NCBI GenBank assembly: GCA_016872555.1
Contig: VGZO01000003.1
Span: forward strand, 90,408 to 154,407
DNA from: Planctomycetota bacterium
Lineage (GTDB): Bacteria > Planctomycetota > Planctomycetia > Pirellulales > UBA1268
Direction of reading: 5' to 3'
DNA length: 64,000 bases
Shown one piece after another: positions 42,812 through 51,294 of the stretch. Position numbers and translations under genes: made by a program. The notes beneath the pieces are model-generated. The model was not told the DNA's origin. It was given only the letters and a program-made list of their open reading frames with translations, and made no database searches. Each line of letters opens with the position of its first letter. Position 1 is the first letter of the stretch.

Positions 42812-44080
42812 TCAGGCGAGAACCAAGCCGACCAGGGCGGCAGCTGCGGCTTCCACCTCGTGGAGAGCGATCGATTCCGCGGCCGTGTGCGCCTCGTCGA
42901 TCGAACCGGGGCCAAAGACGACGCTCGGTATCCCTGCCGCGCTGTAGATGCTGGCATTGGTTCCATACCGGGCCGCGCCGATCGGGCAGTCCCACCCGAT
43001 GGCACCGACAGCCGCCGCGAGGAGATCGCGCGGGCGTTCACCCGCCAAAACGGGGAGTTGTGACTGGTCGGGTAGCCCCCCGCTCTGCAGGAACGGAGCG
43101 TCGTGCTCGACCCACTCCGAGGGGCACCGTTCCGCGATCCGCTCCATCACCTCGACGCGCGCCGCCGACGGGCTTTCCCCTGGCACGAGACGGCGGTCGA
43201 TTTCGAGCACCACCCGATCGGGCACCAGATTGACGCCCATCCCGCCCTGAACCGTGCCGACGTTGAGCGTCGGCGGCCCGCAGGCGTGCCCAGGGGATCG
43301 CCCGGCCAAATCGGCTGCGAGTTGCTCGAGGACACCGATCACCCTCCCTGCCCGATAGATCGCGTTGGCACCCCGTTCGGGAAAGGCACTGTGGCACGAA
43401 CGACCATGGACCACGATCCGCCACCTGACGGCACCTTTGTGGGTGGTGACGATCGCGAGCCCTGTCGGTTCGGCGACGATCGCGACCCCCGGCCGACGGC
43501 CGATCAGATCGCGGACGGCAAGATCGCCCGGCTCCGGTTGAGTCCAGGCCCGCGCGAGCGCCCGCGCCCCGGAAAACCCGAATTCCTCGTTGACTGTCGC
43601 CACGAACACGATCCCAAACCGTCGCGGCCTCGATGCCGTCCGGAGGCGCTCGATGGCGACGAGCATGGCAGCCATACCACCTTTGACGTCGCATGCTCCG
43701 CGGCCGAACAGCCGCCCGTCGACCACGGCCGGGGAAAACGGCTCGATCGTCATCCCTTCCGCGGGGACGGTGTCTTGATGAGCGTCCCAGAGGATGACCG
43801 GAGCGTCGACGAGGGTCGCGTCGAGGCGGGTGACGACGTTGTCACGCCCCGGATGAACGGTCTGTCGCGCCCACGGCAGGCCCGTCGCCGTGAAACGGTG
43901 GGCCAGATAATCACCGACCCGCCGTTCGAGGTATTCCGGCCCCGAGACGTCGCGCCCCATCGGATTGACGCTCGGCCGACGGACGAGGTCGGCGAGCGTG
44001 ACGGCCACGTCATCGGCCCCTGGAAACGGGGGCCATGTCCCGGCGCCGAGCATGTCTGTCTCCGTCCCGCGTGGTACCAT
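42812..44080 (-). CDS. M20-family metallopeptidase / deacylase (ArgE/DapE type)
   Basis: 422 residues from the ATG at 44080 (413 from 44053); the frame continues far upstream without homology. Metal and catalytic landmarks: DAHQDTVPAEG (first His and Asp), GRGACDVKGGM (bridging Asp), VNEEFGFSG (general base and ligand Glu), and a late His in IDEAHTAAESI. A dimerisation domain lies between (HKGAVRWRIVVHGRSCHSAF). Family reactions are removal of acyl groups from amino acids such as ornithine or diaminopimelate; the exact substrate is unclear. No arginine or lysine genes adjacent. Confidence 0.94.
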   Translation of the reverse strand: MVPRGTETDMLGAGTWPPFPGADDVAVTLADLVRRPSVNPMGRDVSGPEYLERRVGDYLAHRFTATGLPWARQTVHPGRDNVVTRLDATLVDAPVILWDAHQDTVPAEGMTIEPFSPAVVDGRLFGRGACDVKGGMAAMLVAIERLRTASRPRRFGIVFVATVNEEFGFSGARALARAWTQPEPGDLAVRDLIGRRPGVAIVAEPTGLAIVTTHKGAVRWRIVVHGRSCHSAFPERGANAIYRAGRVIGVLEQLAADLAGRSPGHACGPPTLNVGTVQGGMGVNLVPDRVVLEIDRRLVPGESPSAARVEVMERIAERCPSEWVEHDAPFLQSGGLPDQSQLPVLAGERPRDLLAAAVGAIGWDCPIGAARYGTNASIYSAAGIPSVVFGPGSIDEAHTAAESIALHEVEAAAAALVGLVLA

Positions 44081-44225
44081 TGGGGTCGAAACGGCGTCGT
44101 CCGACTGATGGCCCGGGTCTGGGCCATCCCATCCCCGCGACGCCCCGTCGAATACTGGGGCGCTTGCCCCAGTGCACCTGCCACTGCGGGCGGCGGTGAC
44201 TCGGGCGATGGTCACTCGTGGGGGT

Positions 44226-45275
44226 ATGCCAATGGACAATCGTAAACGCTCCGGGGAATCCGCGGCCGCCCCGCGGTCGTGCGACCACCTGCCACGTCTG
44301 CTCCACCGGCGCCGGGATGTGGTCATCGCCAGCCTCGTCGCGCTCCTGGTGCCGGCGGGAGTGGCGTCGTCCCAATCGCCCCGCCCCGCTCCCGCAGCCG
44401 CGGCGGCTCGCGGCAACGACGCCGTGATCGCTGAAATCGGAGCCGCCAGCCGGTCGTACCTCGACGCTCTGGAGCGGGGGGATGGCCCGGCGCTCGCCGC
44501 ACTGTGGACAGCCGACGGCGACATCGTCGACGAATTCGGCACCGTCCGGAACGGCCGGGAGTCGGTCGCCGACACGAAGCCCAACGACGGTCCGGACCGG
44601 GCGCTCGCTCTCGGCGTCAGCAACGTGACGATCCGGTTGGTGGCCCCCTCGGTCGCCATCGAAGACGGCACCGTCGAGGTCGCGTCGCCGACCGGCGGCG
44701 CGGTTCGCCGCGGTCGATTCACCGCCACCTGGGTTCGGCAGGACGATGGCTGGAAGCTGGCCGGCGTGCGCGAGAACCGCTTCGAGTGGGGCGACGAACT
44801 GGAGGAAATGAGCCAGCTGGACTGGATGGTCGGTGACTGGGACGTGATCGACACCGTCGCCGCCGAAGGGGAGTCGAACAACGCCAACACCCCTCCGCAA
44901 CCGCGACTGCACGTGACCGTCAGGTGGAGCCCGGCCCGCGCGTTCCTGATCAGGGAGCTGCGCAGAGGAGGGAATGACGGCGAGACACTCGTCATCACCC
45001 AGTACATCGGCTGGGATCCGGCTTCCCGGCAGATCCGCTCCTGGACGTTCGGCGAGGACGGTGGCCACGGCGAGGGGGTTTGGAACTGGGAGGATGACGC
45101 CTGGTTCGCGAGGACCTCGACGGTGCTCCCCGACGGAGCGCGGACCACGAGCGTCAATGTCTATCGCTTCGACGGCGACGACCGCTGCTGGTGGCAGTCG
45201 TTGTCCACCGACGTCGCCACGCAGAACACCGCCCCTGTCACCGCGATCATGGTCAAGCGGAAACCGACCCGCTGA
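44226..45275 (+). CDS. Exported two-domain protein: NTF2-like plus DUF1579-like
   Basis: 349 residues from the ATG at 44226 (a second ATG at 44232). A signal or anchor segment (VVIASLVALLVPAGVASS) follows a basic start. Residues ~65-170 are a SnoaL/DUF4440 domain (YLDALERGDGPALAALWTAD, GWKLAGVREN). From ~190 the second domain reads LDWMVGDWDVIDT, GETLVITQYIGWDPASRQIR, WNWEDDAWFARTSTVLPDG, a pattern like DUF1579 lipocalin-type proteins. Planctomycete proteins with this combination are widespread; function unknown. The next gene follows 59 nt later. Confidence 0.85.
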   Translation: MPMDNRKRSGESAAAPRSCDHLPRLLHRRRDVVIASLVALLVPAGVASSQSPRPAPAAAAARGNDAVIAEIGAASRSYLDALERGDGPALAALWTADGDIVDEFGTVRNGRESVADTKPNDGPDRALALGVSNVTIRLVAPSVAIEDGTVEVASPTGGAVRRGRFTATWVRQDDGWKLAGVRENRFEWGDELEEMSQLDWMVGDWDVIDTVAAEGESNNANTPPQPRLHVTVRWSPARAFLIRELRRGGNDGETLVITQYIGWDPASRQIRSWTFGEDGGHGEGVWNWEDDAWFARTSTVLPDGARTTSVNVYRFDGDDRCWWQSLSTDVATQNTAPVTAIMVKRKPTR

Positions 45276-45334
45276 CACCGCTGCGGGCCGGTGGATCGGT
45301 CACCCTGGAATCATCCGTGCGGAGCGTCCAACCG

Positions 45335-46135
45335 ATGACAACCCCTGTCGACACCGGCCCGGGCACCCCTGCGGCCCGGATTTTCCCCCGCGTCGGCGCG
45401 CGGCTGGCGCCGTGCCTGCTCGTGGCTGCCTTGGCGACCGGTTCGATCGCCGCTGGCCAGCAGCCAGGGGCGGCCGACGCCCAGCGTCCCCGGGCCGTCG
45501 ATGCCGACGACGACTTCGAGCGCAAGGCGGCCGTGCTGCAGAGCTCACGGTGGCGCCGCGCGGTGTTCGAGCTCGGCGAGTGGCTCTCGGCACAGCAGAT
45601 CTACACGCCGCAGCAGGTCAACCAGATGAAGGCCGACTTCAATCGGCGCGTCGCGGCGATGTCGGCCGAGGAGCTGGACGCCCTGCTCGACGACCTCGAA
45701 ACGAAGTTCAAGGTGATGGATTCGCCCGAGGCGAAGGACGCCCGTAACTGGGTCGGTCAGTACCTGTCAGCGATGAGCGATTCCCGCCGGCAGCAGGCGC
45801 TGCGGAACGTGCCCGACGTGGTGGCGATGTCGGCCAGTCAGCTGGCTGAGGAGATCAAACGCATCGAGCAGCGCCGCGACTCGCGGCGCCAGCGCCAGCA
45901 GGACTTCGACCAAACCCGCCAGGCACGCGTCGCCGGGGCCCAGGCCAATCGGCAGGCTACCTCCCAGGCGATCGCAGCGGCCCAGGCTCAAGCCGCGTCG
46001 CAGGCGGCGTACTCCCCCTATCGCCGTCCGAACAACGACGGAAAGCTTCCCTTTTCCAACGTCAACCGCAACGCCGGCGGGTTCGGTATCGGCTTCGGAT
46101 TCGGGTGGGGTGGGCTCGGTCTCGGGGCGTTTTGA
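45335..46135 (+). CDS. Exported hypothetical protein, coiled-coil with Gly-rich tail
   Basis: 266 residues from the ATG at 45335. Signal peptide (LAPCLLVAALATGSIAAG). A helical domain (QQVNQMKADFNRRVAAMSAE, EELDALLDDLETKFKVMDSP) leads into a long basic Gln/Arg/Ala coiled coil (RRDSRRQRQQDFDQTRQARV). It ends in a Gly/Phe-rich tail (GGFGIGFGFGWGGLGLG). I do not recognise the family. Envelope-associated by signal peptide; the aromatic-Gly tail may mediate assembly. Confidence 0.8.
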   Translation: MTTPVDTGPGTPAARIFPRVGARLAPCLLVAALATGSIAAGQQPGAADAQRPRAVDADDDFERKAAVLQSSRWRRAVFELGEWLSAQQIYTPQQVNQMKADFNRRVAAMSAEELDALLDDLETKFKVMDSPEAKDARNWVGQYLSAMSDSRRQQALRNVPDVVAMSASQLAEEIKRIEQRRDSRRQRQQDFDQTRQARVAGAQANRQATSQAIAAAQAQAASQAAYSPYRRPNNDGKLPFSNVNRNAGGFGIGFGFGWGGLGLGAF

Positions 46136-46479
46136 CCCGGTGACCGCCGCGGTCCGGGTCGGGATCGGTCATGGACTCGGTCTATGCCACTCCACGGATG
46201 GGTCTATCCCCCATTCAAGACCTCCTGCCCCGCTCGTCGGCGACTCGTTGACGCTGTATAACTGTGAGCCCCCCGGCAAACCGGCACGACCGGAACAGGG
46301 GGAACGGCGGCTTTTTTTTCGGTCCGACTTCGTGATGTTTTTCACGAAGTCTATTTTCCCGGCCGATTGATTCATTTTTCGGCTCGTCGCTCGGTCGCGC
46401 GGGGTTCTTCCCGATCGTGCCGACCGGTGCGGCGGCCGTGTCGGTCCACTTTCCTGCGGGTGTCACGGCGACTCGTCCC
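46136..46479. other. Intergenic region before the nuo operon
   Basis: About 344 nt. It holds a T8 run at about 46310 and the terminator at 46326-46351, both for the upstream gene. It must also contain the nuo promoter. A TATAAC at 46257 is tempting, but the nearest TTGACG is only 3 nt away and no -35 sits at the proper distance. Confidence 0.5.
46326..46351 (+). terminator. Rho-independent terminator
   Basis: Perfect 10-bp stem GACTTCGTGA / TCACGAAGTC around TGTTTT, followed by TATTTTCCC. Lies 190 nt past the stop at 46135 and 130 nt before nuoA, so it insulates the complex I operon from upstream transcription. Confidence 0.85.
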
Positions 46480-46875
46480 ATGGATGCCATTCTCCCCGTC
46501 CTGCTCTTCGTGGCGATCTCGGCGGCGGTCGCGGTCGGGCTGGTGGGAGCGGCCAGCCTCGTCGGACCGAAGCGCACAAGCGCCGTCAAGCAGATGCCGT
46601 ACGAGAGCGGCATGGACCCGGTCCACGACACGCGCCGGCGGTTCGACGTGCGCTTCCATCTCGTGGCGATCACCTTTCTCGTCTTCGACGTCGAGTTGTT
46701 GTTCCTCTATCCGTGGGCGGTCGCGAGCCGGTCGTCGGCGGGGATCGACGGCGCCGTCCGCGACGGGCTCGTGAGTGGGCGTGGTCTGGTGTTCGGCGCG
46801 GCCATGGCGTTCATTGCGATGGTGATCGTCGGCTTCGCCTACGACTGGCGCAAGGGGGTGTTCCGATGGCGTTAG
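46480..46875 (+). CDS. nuoA: NADH-quinone oxidoreductase subunit A
   Basis: 131 residues, three membrane helices. The conserved loop [20 protein letters not shown] and the acidic helix [12 protein letters not shown] mark NuoA/ND3, part of the quinone-site/membrane-arm junction of complex I. Start at 46480 fits the N-terminal helix. It overlaps nuoB by 10 nt. First of 14 contiguous nuo genes. Confidence 0.97.
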   Translation: MDAILPVLLFVAISAAVAVGLVGAASLVGPKRTSAVKQMPYESGMDPVHDTRRRFDVRFHLVAITFLVFDVELLFLYPWAVASRSSAGIDGAVRDGLVSGRGLVFGAAMAFIAMVIVGFAYDWRKGVFRWR

Positions 46876-47468
46876 AGCTGCCCGAGAACGTCGTCGTCAG
46901 CCGGCTCGACGAATTGGCGAGCTGGTGCCGGAAGAACAGCCTCTGGCCGATGCCGTTCGCCACCGCCTGCTGCGGGATCGAGCTGATGGCCACCGGCGCC
47001 AGCAAGCACGACCTCGCACGGTTCGGTGCCGAGGTGTTCCGCTTCAGCCCGCGGCAGTGCGATCTGATGATCGTCGCCGGCCGCGTGGTGATGAAGATGC
47101 TGCCGGTGCTGCAGCGGATCTGGCTGCAGATGAGCGAGCCCAAATGGTGCATCTCGATGGGCGCCTGCGCGAGCACCGGCGGCGTGTTCGACACCTACGC
47201 CGTCGTCCAGGGGATCGATCGGTTCATCCCCGTCGACATGTACGTGCCGGGCTGCCCACCGCGCCCCGAGCAGCTCATCCAGGCGATCATCGACCTGCAA
47301 GACAAGATCCAGCGCGAGGGAACGATCACGGGACGCGAGTTCGACACCCCCGAACGCCAACTCCGCAAGCGGGCCCTCGTCGAGGCGCTGGGGCCGATCG
47401 AGGCCGATGCGGCCCGCAACCCGATCCTCCAGCGGCGACTGGCCGAAGCCGGGGCACCCCACGCATGA
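46866..47468 (+). CDS. nuoB: NADH-quinone oxidoreductase subunit B
   Basis: 200 residues. Carries the terminal cluster N2: the tandem Cys in [10 protein letters not shown], then [10 protein letters not shown] and [11 protein letters not shown] polar C-terminal extension follows ([20 protein letters not shown]). Soluble connecting-module subunit that passes electrons to quinone. Translationally coupled to nuoA by overlap. Confidence 0.98.
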   Translation: MALELPENVVVSRLDELASWCRKNSLWPMPFATACCGIELMATGASKHDLARFGAEVFRFSPRQCDLMIVAGRVVMKMLPVLQRIWLQMSEPKWCISMGACASTGGVFDTYAVVQGIDRFIPVDMYVPGCPPRPEQLIQAIIDLQDKIQREGTITGREFDTPERQLRKRALVEALGPIEADAARNPILQRRLAEAGAPHA

Positions 47469-47597
47469 TGCCGACGCGTTCCGACCGATCCCGAGCCCCT
47501 CGCGTCACCGCCCACCTGCGGAGCGGACGGAACCGTGCTGCGTGCAGCGTCGGCGTATGGCCGGTCGCGTGTGTCGCCCCACGGAGGGACCCGAGCG

Positions 47598-48125
47598 ATG
47601 GATGAGACTTCCGCCGGGGCCATGTCTGCCGCCGCCGCGACACCGGCGCATCACGGCGTGGCGGAACGGTTCGGGGGCACTCGGCAGCCTCCGTTCCGTG
47701 GCCAGGAGCGCGTCGATATTCCCGCCGATCGCGTTGGCGAAGCGTTTTGCTTCCTGCGTGACGACGGCTACGACCTGCTCGTCGACGTCACCTGTGTCGA
47801 TTACCTCGAGTACCGCGGCGCGAAGCACCGTTACGGGCTGGTCTATCTGCTCGCCGCGACCGCCGACAACCGGCGGCTGACAGTGCGCGTGTTCCTCGAC
47901 GATCCGGCGCCGACGGTCGCCTCGGCCGCTCCGGTCTGGCCGGCGGCGAACTGGCTCGAGCGCGAGGTCTGGGACATGTTCGGGATCCGGTTCGAAGGCC
48001 ATCCCGACCTGCGCCGGCTCCTGCTCCCCGAGGTTTTCACCGCCCATCCCCTGCGGAAGGACTATCCACTCCAGGGCCGCGGCGAGCGCCACAATTTCCC
48101 GATCCTCACCCGCGACGACGGCTGA
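47598..48125 (+). CDS. nuoC: NADH-quinone oxidoreductase subunit C
   Basis: 175 residues from the ATG at 47598, with GGAGGG about nine nt upstream. Landmarks: LLVDVTCVDYLEY, the family signature LEREVWDMFGIRFEGHPDLRR (positions ~126-146) and HPLRKDYPLQGRGER. Not fused to NuoD, unlike in E. coli. A gap of 129 nt separates it from nuoB; the frame is open through part of it but without conserved sequence. Confidence 0.97.
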   Translation: MDETSAGAMSAAAATPAHHGVAERFGGTRQPPFRGQERVDIPADRVGEAFCFLRDDGYDLLVDVTCVDYLEYRGAKHRYGLVYLLAATADNRRLTVRVFLDDPAPTVASAAPVWPAANWLEREVWDMFGIRFEGHPDLRRLLLPEVFTAHPLRKDYPLQGRGERHNFPILTRDDG

Positions 48126-48151
48126 TCCCGGTCCCCCCACCATTCGAGCGC

Positions 48152-49381
48152 GTGAACCAGATGTCGATCGCCGAGCCCCGCGCCGCCGCAGCGACGAAGC
48201 GTTCCGAGGAATACCTCTGGACGCTGAACTTCGGCCCTCAGCACCCCGCCACCCACACCACCCTGCGGCTCGTGCTGCAGCTCGAGGGGGAGCGGGTCGT
48301 GGACGCGATGCCCGAGATGGGCTACCTCCACTCCGGCTTCGAGAAGATCGGCGAGCACCTCACGTTCAACCAATACGTGACGGTCACCGACCGGATGAAC
48401 TACATCTCGCCGATGGCCAACAACGTCGCCTGGCACCATGCCGTCGAGACGCTGCTCGGCATCCAGCTCACGCCGCGGTGCAAGGTCATCCGCACGATCA
48501 TCGCGGAGCTGGCGCGGATCAGCGACCACCTGCTGTGCAACGGTGCCGTCGGCCTCGACACCGGCGCGTTCACGTTCTTCCTCTACGGCTTCTACCAGCG
48601 CGAGGTGATCTACGACATTTTCGAGACGCTCTGCGGGGCGCGGTTCACCAACAGCTACACGCGCGTCGGCGGCGTCTCGCACGACTTCACCGCGCTGGTG
48701 ATCGAGAAGATCCGCTCGTTCCTGCGGACCTTCCCCAAGACCCTCGACGACATGGAGCGGCTCCTCACCCGCAACCGGATCTTCGTCGACCGCACCAAGG
48801 GGGTCGGCGTGCTGTCGCGCGAGGAGGCGATCGCACGCGGCGCCACCGGCCCGGTGGCCCGGGCGAGTGGGGTGACGCGCGACCTGCGCAAGGACGAGCC
48901 CTACCTCGCGTACGCCGATTACGATTTCCGCGTCTGCTGCGCCGCGGCCGGCGATTGCTACGCCCGCTACCTCGTGCGGATGCAGGAGATGCGCGAGAGC
49001 CTGAGGATCGTCGAACAGGCGCTGGAAAACCTCCCCGCCGGCCCGGTCAACGTGGGCATCGACCAGCGCACCGCCCTGCCGGCGAAAACCCAGGTCTATT
49101 CGACGATCGAGGGGACGATCTCGCACTTCGAATTGGCGATGAGCAATCGTGGATTCGAGGTCCCCTGTGCCGAGTCGTACGCGGCGATCGAGGCCCCGAA
49201 CGGCGAGTTGGGCTTCTACGTCGTCGGCGACGGATCCGACCGCGCCTACCGGGCGCGGTGCCGGCCGCCGTCGGTCCTGCATTTCGCGCTGTTCCCGTAC
49301 CTGATCCGCGGCCACACGCTGTCCGACGTCGTCGCCGTCCTCGGCAGCCTCAACATCATCGCCGCCGAGCTCGACCGTTGA
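48152..49381 (+). CDS. nuoD: NADH-quinone oxidoreductase subunit D
   Basis: 409 residues; GTG at 48152 or ATG at 48161. The 49-kDa subunit that forms the quinone pocket with NuoB: NFGPQHPATHTTLRL, YLHSGFEKIGEHLTFNQY, FTNSYTRVGGV and the C-terminal RPPSVLHFAL, HTLSDVVAVLGSLNIIAAELDR. Full length for the family. It starts 26 nt after nuoC. Confidence 0.98.
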   Translation: MNQMSIAEPRAAAATKRSEEYLWTLNFGPQHPATHTTLRLVLQLEGERVVDAMPEMGYLHSGFEKIGEHLTFNQYVTVTDRMNYISPMANNVAWHHAVETLLGIQLTPRCKVIRTIIAELARISDHLLCNGAVGLDTGAFTFFLYGFYQREVIYDIFETLCGARFTNSYTRVGGVSHDFTALVIEKIRSFLRTFPKTLDDMERLLTRNRIFVDRTKGVGVLSREEAIARGATGPVARASGVTRDLRKDEPYLAYADYDFRVCCAAAGDCYARYLVRMQEMRESLRIVEQALENLPAGPVNVGIDQRTALPAKTQVYSTIEGTISHFELAMSNRGFEVPCAESYAAIEAPNGELGFYVVGDGSDRAYRARCRPPSVLHFALFPYLIRGHTLSDVVAVLGSLNIIAAELDR

Positions 49382-49427
49382 CCCCTACCCCCGCCCCGCC
49401 GCCGCGCGGGCCCACAGAAGCCTACCG

Positions 49428-49937
49428 ATGATCGCCCCGCCCGTACCCCAGCGGAAAGTCCTCACCGACGACATGGTGGCCCGGATCGAGGCCCTCGCGC
49501 CCCGCTACCCCGACCGCCGCGCGCTGACGCTGCCGGCGCTGCACATCGTCAACGCCGATTTGCGGCACGTGCCCCTCGAGGCGGTCGTCGAAATCGCCGC
49601 CGTCCTCGGCCTCGCCCCCGCCGAGGTCCAGGACACGCTCACCTTCTACCAGTTCTTCCACCAGGACAAGCCGCACGGCAAGGTGCGCGTCTTCGTCTGC
49701 CGCTCGATCTCCTGCGCCCTGCGCGGCGGCGACGAACTGCTCACCGGGGTATGCCGGAAATTCGGCATCGAGCCCTACGGCACGACGGTCGACGGTGAGC
49801 TGACGATCGAGCCGGCGGAGTGCCTCGGCGCCTGCGATTTCGCCCCGTGCATGCTCGCCAACGACGATCTCCTCAGGAACATGACCCCCGAGACGGCAGC
49901 GGCCGAGCTCGTCAAACCACGCGCGAGGGCCACCTGA
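49428..49937 (+). CDS. nuoE: NADH-quinone oxidoreductase subunit E
   Basis: 169 residues; thioredoxin-like [2Fe-2S] subunit with cluster N1a ligands in CRSISC and CLGAC. N-terminal helices (ALTLPALHIVNADLRHVP, VEIAAVLGLAPAEVQDTLTF) match the family. Part of the NADH input module with NuoF and NuoG. It ends 1 nt before nuoF. Confidence 0.97.
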   Translation: MIAPPVPQRKVLTDDMVARIEALAPRYPDRRALTLPALHIVNADLRHVPLEAVVEIAAVLGLAPAEVQDTLTFYQFFHQDKPHGKVRVFVCRSISCALRGGDELLTGVCRKFGIEPYGTTVDGELTIEPAECLGACDFAPCMLANDDLLRNMTPETAAAELVKPRARAT

Positions 49938-49938
49938 C

Positions 49939-51294
49939 ATGCAGCCATTCCAACCGGTCCTTCTCGAGGCGGTCGGGATTCCCGACGGCCATGGCCTGGC
50001 CAGCTACCGCAGCCGCGGTGGCTACGCCCCCCTCGAGCACGTCCTCCGCGACAAGAAGCCTGCCGACGTCATCGAGACGGTGAAGGCATCCGGGCTCCGC
50101 GGCCGCGGCGGCGCGGGATTCCCGACCGGGCTCAAGTGGACGTTTCTTCCCAAGGACCACCCCGGCCCGATCTACCTGTGCGTCAACGCCGACGAGAGCG
50201 AACCCGGCACGTTCAACAACCGGATCCTCATGGAGGACGACCCGCACCAGGTCCTCGAGGGGATCGTCCTCTCCGCGTTCGCGACCCGGGCGAGCACGGC
50301 CTACATCTACCTCCGCTACGAATACCCCCGCAGCTGGCACCGGCTGCAGGGAGCGATCGACGAGGCCTACGCGGCCGGGCTCCTCGGCCGGCGGATCCTC
50401 GGCAGCGATTTCTCCCTCGACGTCCACCTCCACCGCGGTGCCGCGGCCTACATCTGCGGCGAGGAGACGGGCCTGATCGAGAGCCTCGAGGGCAAGCGGG
50501 CCTGGCCACGGATCAAGCCGCCGTTTCCGGCGATCGAAGGGTTGTTCCGCAAGCCCACGGTCGTCAACAACATCGAGACGATGGCCTGTGTCGCGCAGAT
50601 CTTCCGCCGCGGTGTCGAGTGGTTCCGGTCGATCGGCGTCCCCGCCGACCCGGCCAATCCCCGCGATCCGGGCAGCTACGGCCCCAAGCTGTACTGCCTG
50701 TCCGGCCATGTCGAACGCCCCGGCTGCTACGAGGCTCCGCTCGGGATCACGGCCCGGCAACTCATCGACGGCCATGGCGGCGGCGTGTGGAAGGGGCGGA
50801 AAGCGAAGGCGGTGATCCCCGGCGGGATCTCGATGGGGCTGATGACCGAAAGCGAGCTCGACACGCCGCTCGATTTCGCCGGACCGGGAAGGGTCGGGTG
50901 CCTGGGGCTGGGAACGGCGGCAGTGGTCGTGATCGACGACCAGACGAGCATCGTCGACGTGCTCCACAATTCGGCCCGGTTCTTCGCCCACGAGTCGTGC
51001 GGCCAGTGCACCCCCTGCCGCGAGGGCACGAGCTGGTCGCTGCGGATCCTCGAGCGGATCCGCGCCGGCAAGGGAAGGCTGGCCGACCTCGATCTGCTCC
51101 TCGAGATGGGCAACACGATGGGGATGATGCCCGGCTCGACGATCTGCGGGCTCGCCGACGGCGCCGCCTGGCCGATGAAGAACGCGATCAAGAAGTTCCG
51201 CGGCGAGTTCGAGGACTCCATCCGACGCACCAATCCCTCGGGCTGGATGGTCACCGATCCCGTTCCCGCCCTGCAGATCGTGGGAGCCCACTGA
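49939..51294 (+). CDS. nuoF: NADH-quinone oxidoreductase subunit F
   Basis: 451 residues. FMN/NADH-binding subunit: GLRGRGGAGFPTGLKW, CVNADESEPGTFNNR, YICGEETGLIESLEG and the N3 [4Fe-4S] ligands SCGQCTPCREG plus a later Cys in STICGLADG. Its stop overlaps the nuoG start (TGATG). The presence of E, F and G means this complex uses NADH. Confidence 0.98.
   Translation: MQPFQPVLLEAVGIPDGHGLASYRSRGGYAPLEHVLRDKKPADVIETVKASGLRGRGGAGFPTGLKWTFLPKDHPGPIYLCVNADESEPGTFNNRILMEDDPHQVLEGIVLSAFATRASTAYIYLRYEYPRSWHRLQGAIDEAYAAGLLGRRILGSDFSLDVHLHRGAAAYICGEETGLIESLEGKRAWPRIKPPFPAIEGLFRKPTVVNNIETMACVAQIFRRGVEWFRSIGVPADPANPRDPGSYGPKLYCLSGHVERPGCYEAPLGITARQLIDGHGGGVWKGRKAKAVIPGGISMGLMTESELDTPLDFAGPGRVGCLGLGTAAVVVIDDQTSIVDVLHNSARFFAHESCGQCTPCREGTSWSLRILERIRAGKGRLADLDLLLEMGNTMGMMPGSTICGLADGAAWPMKNAIKKFRGEFEDSIRRTNPSGWMVTDPVPALQIVGAH

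Noticed and set aside
46248..46262. TTGACG and TATAAC near the nuo operon as a promoter
   Set aside because: Spacing of 3 nt is impossible for a -35/-10 pair.
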